Assembly (NCBI GenBank): GCA_025267735.1
Contig: CM046309.1
Span: forward strand, 35,687,202-35,751,201
Reading direction: 5' to 3'
Length of the DNA: 64,000 bases
From: Mactra quadrangularis
Lineage: Eukaryota > Mollusca > Bivalvia > Venerida > Mactridae
In this document: positions 47,835 to 64,000 of the stretch, piece by piece
Position numbering within the stretch: position 1 is the first letter of the stretch
Layout of the letters: every line of letters starts with the position of its first letter
The notes under the pieces: model-generated
The model's input: the letters and a program-made list of their open reading frames with translations, nothing else
Told to the model about the DNA's origin: nothing
Databases searched by the model: none
Made by a program: the position numbers and the translations under genes

Positions 47835-48070
47835 GGTGCTTTTCACAAAAATCTTATGAAACAACCATCGTAAGTCAAAAGCAGAAAATGTTCATAATAC
47901 AGACATTTTTTGGCAAATAAATTTAAAATATTCCTAAATTATGTAGAATATTGTATTCTTATGAATATCATAATCATTAGTATGTTTATTATCCTTTGGA
48001 CATAGAACTGCAAAATTTATGAAATTGACTTACGATAATTTTTATAGTAAGAATTTTTGTGAAAAGCATC
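47835..48070. mobile_element. MITE family 1, copy c
   Basis: GGTGCTTTTCACAAAAATC at the left and AATTTTTGTGAAAAGCATC at the right. The interior is more diverged than copies a and b, so it is an older insertion. Confidence 0.82.
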
Positions 48071-51000
48071 TTAGATGTATACAAAAACAATTATAATCAA
48101 GAAAGAATCAATAAAGTGTATAAAGCTAAATTTGATTATACATAATTTGACAAAATAGTTTTTCCTGTAACAATCACAGGCAATCTTCATATCTTGCTCT
48201 TAAACATACATGTATGGGAACGAGAGATGGAGATAGCCTGAGGTAATGATCAGAATCATTTCAAAATACCATTAATGAGACAAATATAATTTAATACACA
48301 CAAGTAACCCATCTTTGCAAGACAAACATTTGAAACAAGTGGCATATTTCATTTTGATAAAATAAATAGTCAAAGGGATGCATGAAGCTGTTGCTAATTT
48401 CTTTTTATCAGTATTTCCTTTTGAAATTTTGTTTAACCTTATCATATAAATTGAATTTCAAATTAGAAGAGACAGGCTTTCTTAAATAAAATTTCTTATG
48501 CTATAGTCATAAGAAGATGAGACCAGCAAAGTTTTAGACATTTTTAAGTTTACAAGATGTACATCTTTCAGATAAAACTTTATACACTTATAAGATCAGG
48601 AAAATTAACCACTATGTAAGTTTTGATATTCTATAACTAAAGCATAGCTGACTTAATGCACCTGTGGATCAAGGTTTTTTTCACAATTTGTTGTAACCAG
48701 TTATAGAGGTTTGCTATTTGTATAATGTTAGCTGGTGTTAGTGACATAGAATTGCAGCAAAAAATATCTTTAAACAAATACAATGTGGGTGAAACAAAAT
48801 GTTGCAACATAAATAATTAATTAAAACACACTTTATTTGACAATATTACATTATAATTTGTTCTTAACATATAAGACATAACAATAATCATAGTGAATTA
48901 TGACTTCACACATAAAAAGAACGATTCTGACACTTTTTCAGGCAAACAAAATGAATTTATGAAGTATTGCAGAGCAAATGTAGCAATTATTTGGTAGAAT
49001 AGAATCCTTAAATCATCTATAGCTAAGAAAACACACTTTTCTGCAAATTTTTACTACAGCATGGTCACAGGCAACCCACTGAAAGAATTCTGTCAATATA
49101 TCTACTGAGCAACCAGTTTTTATGAACAACTAGCAGAAATATACCAGCGGTGGGCAGAAGTCATAAGGTTTACAGATAGTGCCCATATAGGTATCTAAAG
49201 ATTAAAAAAACAAAACAAAACTTAATATTACATGCAAAGCATACTTGCACTCCCAATACTGAAAACAAATCTTATGTTTTAACACATTTAAATGGCTTAA
49301 TTGTATTTGTTCTATACTCATAGACCCTGCATGTGAACAAAAAATGAGTATTATGATTTTTCAAAGCATAAACATAAGTCTTATAAATAATTTTACAGTA
49401 CATGTTTATCAAAATATGTTATAGGAGTTAAATTTACATAAATTTCAAATCTTACTTACACTAGTTGTATACTAAATATACTTCCGATTAAATATTTCAA
49501 TATACCATCAATCCTACTGAAATCAGCTCAACATAAACACTATGATATGAATTTGAAGTAATCCTAAGTAAAATGTAAGATTTTGGTTGTAATAAAAACA
49601 TGCTCTTTAATTATCTGTCAATTGAAATGCATATTGGCAAGCATTTGATTCAATGGGTAAATTTTGGCCACATATGGATGTGTATTTGTACTGTCATCAC
49701 TGAGAACGAGGTTTGTTACCTCCATATAATGTGAAATTATGGCTCAAGGGAAAAACTTTCAGGAATTGAATGAAGCATAGTCAGTTTCTGTTCATGTGAT
49801 AATGATCACAATGAGATGGTTTCAATTAGAATGAAGTATATTATTGTTGACAAATATATATGTTCACAAATTAATAACCAAGGGAGATAAATCCTAAAAT
49901 ACTAAATATATAACTAAAGGTAGATACATATTATTATGTAGAATCGGGGGAAATACGGGGGATGATACAATAAATATGACCGTAGCATTTTAACCTACAC
50001 ATAACTAACACAAAATTAACAATAACAATTTAAGCCAAGCAGATTTCTTTTTCACAAATAATAAACTATTTCATTAATAAGTGCAACATGACACTTCCTA
50101 GGAAAATAATAGAATTAAAGAGTATTTTGATATTTATCAATTACATCATTGTGCATGACAGCAAACTTTAATCCATCTTCGGAAACCATCGGTATTCATT
50201 TGTTATGAATATATTATCGTTGGCGTAAAACCCTGGGTTACCGAGGATGGCTTTTATCACAAACGAGATTAACTTAAATACAAAAATTGACCTATTAGGC
50301 AGTGTAAGAATGAGAGCATAAGTAGAAATTCGTGAAAACTTGTCAAATGCTAGTTGGCGACTTAATTAAGATAGCATACCAACATTCATTTAATACAACC
50401 TTGTGCTCAAGGTACTAAGGATTGAGTAACTGATCTAGATTCTAAAATCACTTGAATTGAAAACTAAAGACTTGGTCAAAATACACGTACATCAATCTTC
50501 ACGACAAACTTTCATTAGCACTGCTGAATGGCGTTTTTTACTAGACCAAAAGAAAGTTAACTGGAAAAAAACATAGTTATTTGTTAAAATATGCAGTCCA
50601 TTTGATTTATTGTAAAATTTATTTTAAAAAATATAGTGAATATACATGCGAAAAGATATCAGAAGTGAACAGAATTATTAGTGTTTTTATTCATACTTGA
50701 AATTTCTTATTAGAATTAGGAAATCGGTGGCTGTAAAAACTTGGAATGACCGTCGAACCACATACATTCTAAGTCGCTGGACTGAAAGCAATTTTGATGG
50801 ACTCAGTCCATGGTCCACAGCCTAAATTCGGACACTGGTACACTGATGGTGAAAACATATGGTAACATTATGCACATAATCATGTGGTAGTATTTACTGT
50901 AGATATTTGTATCAACTAAATGTATCACATTTCAAAGATAGCAAACTCTACTGTAACACATTACTTGGCTAATGAGCTCAGTAGATCCCACCATAACTCA

Positions 51001-52252
51001 TAAAAGACGAGTGATTATTTAAAGCTAATGGGATCAACAGAAAGTGGACGACATATCAGATAATGAAATATCAATAAAAATGTATGGCCAAACAAAAATG
51101 GCATAAGTAATAGTTATTTCAGTATTTTAGTATTTTAGTACATTTTTTATCATAATTTTAGAAGAACAACTTAATAGTTGAATAGTGGTACAGAAACTTG
51201 TCACAAATCAATAACAATTTATCGAACAATAATTCCATTCAATTTTTAGAATTGGGGCAATGAGGGGGAAGGGGCTACACAGAGAGTCAACAATGGAATG
51301 TTTTACCATTTACAGATACCATACATACACACTTAATTCTACCAATCCTCAACATCTTACTTCAGCAATGAATTGTGGGGCTGCCAATCTGATTTTTTTT
51401 AACAGCTGAAAGGGGTCGGTCAATCTTTTTTACTTTAATTTACAATTTGTGACTATTCTTTACTATTACAAATTAACTAACTCACTTAGTGGAAGTACCT
51501 ACACAAACTACACTTTTACTAGCCCTGAATAATAGCAAGGTTAATTACAACTCATAAGAGAGGCTAAATCTACTGAAATCTGCTGAAGATGACTGAACAG
51601 CTATCAACAATAGTAAGTGTTTAAACTGCCTTTTGTACCATGCAACAAGAGGACAAACTCATATATCTGTTTAAGCTTAGCAAATTACTGATTAATTAAC
51701 ATGAATATAAATGAGGTATAAGTAATCAATCATCGACTTAGAATACATAAATAATGAAGACACCAAGTTCTTTAAAGATGGTTACAAATTCAATATTTTA
51801 TTAAACTTTTCCAACCAGATACAATTCAAATATTAAATAACTTATGTTAGTAACCCATGATATATTAAACTTTGTTCATAATTCATTCAAACTTTCACAA
51901 GAAACAAAGATAACATAGACAAAATTCTTTTTACTATTTCTAACAATATTTCTGCACATAATAAAATGACAAGATAAAAATACTAACAGCAGCAAGTATA
52001 GACAAATTTTCTTGTATCACAAGTTGGTCAACTAATACAATTTTACAAATATTTCATAAAAACATCTCCTTACTTCAAAAGTAACATAGACAGCTACCAT
52101 TTGTATTTTAGTAGTAGAGTGATGACTTCTCATCACAAATATAGTTCACTCTACTTTATTGTATATGCACAATTACAATGCCAGGCCAGTAAAAATAAAG
52201 AATATGATAAATTTAAGGAACAATTCCACATTGAAGAATAAAGAATATAAAA
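48071..52252. other. no gene seen; may include a long sorting-nexin 3' UTR
   Basis: 4.2 kb of AT-rich sequence with few recognisable repeats and no coding signal on either strand. On the minus strand, AATAAA signals occur soon after the sorting-nexin stop (about 52155) and again near 47541. The 3' end of that transcript could therefore lie anywhere in this stretch. Confidence 0.35.
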
Positions 52253-55200
52253 TCACGTAGTCCTGATTTTACCAGGAACATAGTTTTTGTCTATAACTGG
52301 TTCTTGTAAAAACATATGAAGACATTTCTCATTCTGTGCCAAAGGATGACCAGCAACTCTGAAATACAGAAATAATAGATACATGAACAGATTAGAAAAC
52401 AATCTTACTCATTTCAATGATGATAACAGAGGTGAAAATAAAGAATTTCCAATATCTTGCATTCCCCAATTTCTATTATTTCAGAAGTTTTTGTGAAGGT
52501 AAAAACACATTCATCAATGCCCCTAAAAATCCTGAAATTCAGGGTCAACACCAATGTGATTGTAAATATATAGCACTTGTAATATAGTTCTGGTCAGGTG
52601 AAAAAGTCACACAACGTTCAAAAATTGAGACTATAGCCAAAAAAAAAAGGTTGATAGTTGATATTATATGCCAAGTATGGACACCAGTCATTGAGGCTAC
52701 AGAACAAAATACGGTGTTTATATTTTGCAAAAATTTCTGTTAACAAGCTAAGCTATTTTTACAATACAGGGAATTAACTCAGGAAGAGTACTGTAAAAAG
52801 AAACGGAGTGACAAATAATATCCCTAACTTCTGAAAGAAATAAATTGTGCCATACATTTATGCCAAGATCTGATCTTATTCAAAGATAACTAATTCATAC
52901 AGATAAGGTAAAGCTGGAATGAAGTATTGAATCTTTTGTAAGAAGAGACCTTTGTTGTACAAAACTATGTTGTGGACAGTGATATACATACATACTTTTT
53001 AAGATGTAAACAAATCTTATATTTTTTAAGAACTTCTTTATTACAGAGGACATAAATCAAAATTGTCTCAGGAAAAGGCTTTAAATATTTTCAAAAGATA
53101 GTAAGTCTAAAAATAAGTCTGAAAATAAAAAGCATAAATCATTATTACTTGTTTATAAACATTTCTAATCCTTTCCGTCTTTCTTCTATAAATTCATCTT
53201 CAAATATTCCATCATCTCCACGGAAAGGTAATTGTCTTTTCAATGCTTTGCCGGGTAATGGAGGTACTACAATCTGAAATTTAAATATAACATAAATAAT
53301 TAAGCAATGTAGGGCCATAGTTTTGTTTCTGTCATTCTTGACTCAAGAAGGATTGACGACGATTGATTATGATATGGGATGATGAAATAATAAGGGACCT
53401 TAGTCAGTTATCTCCCCTTGTATTATCTTCAAATAGGTAGGTCCAATTAGTTGGATTACTCGGATTTTACCCTTACTTTTCAAAGACAATTTGCCAAAAT
53501 TAATCTTAAATAACTTTTTGTGATTTTTTAAATTTGTTTGAAAATCAAGCTAAGTATTGTTAGGGTTAAGAACTATTCAAATTTGAACACTTCTGTTAAA
53601 ATCTTCATTAACAAGAAAGATATTGGATGGAATATTTTGTTATCCTTAAATAGGACTTCAATGATAAAATCTGAGGATACCAAATGTAAGGACCAACTTA
53701 CAAATTGGATTGCTTCAGATTTTATCAGGGAAAGATAATTGACTAAAGTCTCCCATAAGGACAGTTATCAAACTGAAGCCTTAAGAAAAAGGATTCTCAC
53801 TTATTATAGTACATGGGGGAATTGAGAGATTTTCACAAGTAATTACATAAATAGAATAGTTATGCTTGATAAAAACATCAACATAGTATCATTAATAAAA
53901 CCAACTTTATAAGTAGTTTTAGGTAAAAAGTGAATTGCAACATTTTTTCATCAAGCCCTCAAAATACAAAATGGCAAATTTACCCTAATAACTAAAAGAT
54001 AAACAACATATACATTCGTTAAATTAATTAAGTTTACGATGAAAAACACAATGAAGAACCTTTCAAACTAAATGAGTAAAATGTCACCATCAAGAATATA
54101 ATACAACAAAATAACATCAGAATAAATTATTTTTCTGAGCTTATAATGTTCTTTATCATAAGAGAATGAGAACCAACAAGCACACTGAAATCAGAAGGAC
54201 AAGTTATTCAGAAAGGTCTATGGCCTGAACAATACAATTTTAGGCATCTGGATTCAAAAGGGAAAACTACCATATCACAATAAATGAATAAAACTTAAGC
54301 TAGCTGGAAGGCAACGAAGTATAAAAATAATTCTAATTGTTGTACTTAATCAGTGTTCATGGCAAACCTCACTTTTACATCTCATTTCTAAGAATCTCAC
54401 CTTACTGTCTCTTTCTAATTCATTTCTTAACCATTCAAAATCACTATATCGTCTTCGAACACTAGATTCTTTTACTTTAAACACTGGTAAATTGGTCTGA
54501 AATAATAAGAATGAAGTAAGCTGACCATTTTAAAAAAAGTTTAAAAACAATTCATTCTGAATCACAACTCTGTCAAAAGGCATTCATTTGCAGCTATATA
54601 AAGCAGAATTAGGCTTTTGCTCAATGTACAAATCAACAGATATGTATCTTCATAACATATATTTCCGTACAGTACATTTTGCCTTACCATACAAAAATTA
54701 TTTAATATTTGTATCATATTCTAGTGACAGGTGCTAGCAGGTTGTCCCAGATTTAAGAAGTTTACAATCTCAACATTATAAGCAATAGGCCTACCACACA
54801 CTTTAACTTTCGCCAAATATAGAAACATTATATTTAGTTGCCTGTGCCATACGACAATACCGAGGAGATGATTGTGTTTAAACCTGAATCTGAATAAATA
54901 CGTTGAAGTAACCATGCAGTCTTGGCTTTTATTCAACGTGGAGTGTGCATTAAAGTTTTAAAGTTCTAGTTTGGCTAATGTCCCACTTTTGCCATTAATA
55001 AAGCCGATTTAAAACACTCTGTTGATGGTGCCGTAACAATGTCGTCACTAAGTAAATTCCAATCTTGAACAGTTCTAGGGAAGAATGAATATTTGTAGTT
55101 ATCAGTTTTTGTAAGTATAGGTTGGTAGCACTTAGAATTAATGTTCACAGATTTTAAGACAATGTTATCATGAATATAGTTCTCAAATTGCTTAGCCCTA

Positions 55201-56461
55201 ATAGTGCCTTTTGGACGTAGAGGTAGCAAATAGTGTTCTATATTGACTGCTGGTACGTGCTAGGGCTGCAACGATTCGATTCGATACATCGAAACTCGAT
55301 TGCAAGGGTGCCGATTCGATTTCGATTCGGGACCCGCGAGTTTCGATTCAATACTGACTTTTAAAAGTGTCTACATAAGTTAAAACGATAAAAGCAAAGG
55401 CGCGCCTAAAAGTCAAAGTATACGTTGACAGTGAAACTGGGTTTCACTTTGTTACATTTCTGTTTAATTTCTATTACGATTTTATGTAGCATGAATAGAA
55501 ACTCTGTTCGATATTACATAAATAATACATTTCGCCACCTTTACATTCGTACCCAATCCATTTCATACTTGAATAAAGCAAATATAAAAAAATTATCAGA
55601 TTTTCGAGTTTCGTGTTATCCAATTTTAGTAACACTTTAATTTAAATAATATTATTTAGTTTTAAGCTCAAATATGTGTATAAATGCATACTTGTAGTAA
55701 ATTGGATTTATAAAAGAATCGAATCGAAAAAAATCGAATCGAAAAAAAAAGTATCGAATCGCAACGAATCGACTTTCCGGTGAATCGTTGCAGCACTAGT
55801 ACATGCCCTTCCACTTGTACAGAAGTGTGAGCCTCTGGTGGCGTCATCTCTCTAGTAGCATGGGGAGGTTCAGGTCCTCTAGCATGGCAGCTACAAACCC
55901 GATTGGCAAAGAAGCAATCATACTGAGAATCGAGACACATAACAACATATTCATTTAAGTCATGTGACTCGAGACATCTACTGAAATAACTCAATGTCCA
56001 TTGGACAAAGTCCCCAAGAATGAGTCAAAGACACTGTTGAAAACTGAATAGTTCGCAATACAAAGCCCTTAGACTAGTTTGTCATTTTTGACACATAAAT
56101 GATAAAGTTGGAACAGTAAATTATCGTGACAGAGACATAAAAATTAGTAATTTCGACATTTAATAAAGAGTAAACATAGTCTTCGCAGTTGAACTAAACA
56201 CCCGATTGACAGATTACAATAATGTCACGTGAAAATGCTTGAAGTTGAACTGAAGCTGAGAGGTTTCCGGAAATCCCATGTTTTGTTTATTCTCACCCTT
56301 ATTTTGACTTCATAATCTGTGTATCGTTTTTTGGCAACACCATGTGTTTGTGGATCTAATACATCTATCTCTAAAAAGTTCGCAGGAGGTGAATAAGCGT
56401 CTTCCAGTGTCTGTTTTTTCGGTTGAATTCGCGCAGTAGCCGTCTGTCCAGTTCCAGCCAT
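52253..56461 (-). CDS. SNX12: sorting nexin, SNX3/SNX12 type (complete, 4 exons, 163 aa)
   Basis: Minus-strand exons, in order: 56461-56297, 54496-54401, 53273-53149 and 52358-52253. All have GT-AG borders and they total 492 nt. The protein is almost only a PX domain, as in SNX3 (162 aa) and SNX12. The N-terminus has LEDAYSPPANFLEIDV. The PtdIns(3)P pocket residues are all present: R71-Y72 in VRRRYSDFEWL, K96 in PPLPGKA and R119 in FIEERRKGL. These equal human SNX3 R70, Y71, K95 and R118. The end VIDKNYVPGKIR is closer to SNX12 than SNX3, but one invertebrate gene may stand for both. The known family role is early-endosome recruitment and retromer-linked recycling of cargo such as Wntless. 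The ATG at 56461 is preferred over upstream non-ATG codons. Intron 1 carries a LINE remnant and a hAT-like insertion. It is head to head with CTP synthase. Confidence 0.96.
54972..55252 (-). pseudogene. non-LTR retrotransposon ORF2 C-terminal remnant
   Basis: A minus-strand frame of about 90 codons contains YKYSFFPRTVQDWNLLSDD, the typical C-terminal segment after the reverse transcriptase in CR1/Jockey-type LINE ORF2 proteins. It is preceded by VPAVNIEHYLLP, also usual there. No reverse-transcriptase core is present, so the copy is 5' truncated. It lies in sorting-nexin intron 1, in the same orientation as the gene, and a hAT-like element abuts its upstream side. Confidence 0.7.
55261..55798. 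mobile_element. hAT-like element with 8-bp target duplication
   Basis: Ends TAGGGCTGCAACGATTC and GAATCGTTGCAGCACTA are inverted copies with one mismatch. GTACGTGC (55253-55260) and GTACATGC (55799-55806) flank it as an 8-bp target duplication. Both subterminal regions are packed with GATTCGAT/ATCGAATC motifs. The 538-bp interior codes for nothing recognisable. It lies in sorting-nexin intron 1 at the edge of the LINE remnant, so it may have landed later. Confidence 0.9.
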
Positions 56462-57437
56462 TTTTCGCCTCCTACACAAAAACTGATGACGTCACAAATA
56501 TTGATGAAACATTCATTTACCAAAACGACCAACCCGAAATAATATTTCATATATTCAATGCAAATTTGAGAACAGTTTTTACATGTGATAGAAAATTACT
56601 ATTTAATGATTCAATAAATCAACACAAAAAAGGTTTTATTTCGCCCATTCATTTTATTTGCATACGTTTTGTTTTGTCATTTGACCCGAAATGTCATTCT
56701 GTTAAACCTATCACACCACGATATCAAAGGAATTGTTAGCAGACCGAACTCGGTCGATTTGTTGTTTTTGTGCAGCGGTAAGTTATTCAGTTCTATATTA
56801 TTGAAATAGATTTTTCAATTGGTGTTTCTTTACAGTTCAAAATAGACGCGTTATTTAGGTGAATTGTACAACATTTTTATTATAATTTTTGGGATGTCAT
56901 TGAACTTTATGCTGTGTAACCTTAGCATGGCGCAATATTAGGCAATTTTCACACATTTTCGCGACTTTATAAACATGTGACTTTCTAATGAAACATATGA
57001 CTGACTCTGTCATTTGTGATTATGATTGGTCTGACTTAATAACGTCTTTCATGTTTCATATTTTTGAGCTTAAATCTACTCTTTTGTGAGTATTTTCAAT
57101 CTTTCAATCCTTAAATCTTAATACATATTAATAATATTCTGTGGCAGGTCACTGGCTTCTTTTCAGGTTCAAGGGATTGGCTTGAGTTTTGTTTATCATA
57201 CTCACTAAAACTGAACCCAATAATGACCAAAGTATGATGATTTAGAAATACTTGTTGAACAAATTATATGAATTCTAAAACCTGAAAATTGATTCTACTA
57301 CTACTAGTAAAGTTAATTCTGTAGATATTTATAACTAATTTAAATGGCTTTTTATTAGAATATTAATTAGATACATTATTTATATTTTTACAGAATTCAT
57401 AATTAACACACTGGCAGGATTACTACGTCAAGCAGCA
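56462..57437. promoter_or_regulatory. shared sorting-nexin / CTP-synthase promoter interval
   Basis: The two start codons point away from each other, 976 bp apart. A perfect CRE, TGACGTCA (56487-56494), lies 25 bp outside the sorting-nexin ATG. The CTP-synthase side has a 5' UTR intron, with donor GCAGCG|GTAAGT at 56777/56778 and acceptor TTTTTACAG|AATTC ending at 57393. Its first exon must therefore lie at or before 56777, leaving roughly 300 bp or less for both promoters. Confidence 0.65.
56487..56494. promoter_or_regulatory. palindromic CRE (TGACGTCA)
   Basis: Full CREB/ATF palindrome near the probable transcription start of the sorting nexin. Full CREs near start sites are common in bidirectional housekeeping promoters. 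Function is inferred from motif and position. Confidence 0.55.
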
Positions 57438-63916
<6,479 letters not shown>

Positions 63917-64000
63917 GTAAATATAGTTTAGATAAATTTCTATTTTATTCTTTTAATTGAGAAAAGTCAAGATTGTGGTGGTGCAGCGGAGGGCAAAATT

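Overview
This is AT-rich animal nuclear DNA with spliced genes, short exons and GT-AG introns full of small transposons. The protein sequences, the tRNA-derived SINEs and the many foldback/MITE elements suggest a lophotrochozoan, most likely a mollusc. The species is inferred from style only and cannot be fixed from this window.

Four genes can be supported. (1) 6548-7768 (+): an unrecognised 406-residue protein with a WH1/EVH1-like fold, three (L/F/Y)PxPP motifs and two CRIB-like motifs, in a single coding exon behind a splice acceptor. (2) 18916-38194 (+): a complete 12-exon cryptochrome of the vertebrate/repressor type (564 aa), with a 5 kb first intron, a canonical E-box and a CCAAT box upstream. 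(3) 52253-56461 (-): a complete 4-exon sorting nexin of the SNX3/SNX12 type (163 aa). (4) 57438 to beyond the right edge (+): the first five coding exons (213 aa) of CTP synthase. Genes 3 and 4 lie head to head; less than 1 kb separates their start codons, and a perfect CRE lies in that interval.

Most remaining sequence is mobile-element debris. It includes two tRNA-related SINE families, at least three TIR MITE families with several copies each, and a 3.06 kb element with matching termini and reiterated subterminal motifs (8561-11623). There is also a pogo/Tigger-like 1.42 kb element with TA target duplications (39807-41229), a hAT-like element with 8-bp target duplications inside a sorting-nexin intron (55261-55798), and a LINE remnant beside it. 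The most striking is a 1.8 kb foldback element with a 10-bp target duplication, built from ~133-bp tandem units in opposing orientation, inside a CTP synthase intron (61616-63416).

The genes do not form one pathway: circadian repression, endosomal sorting, nucleotide synthesis and a probable actin/GTPase adaptor. The only regulatory link visible is the shared sorting-nexin/CTP-synthase promoter region.
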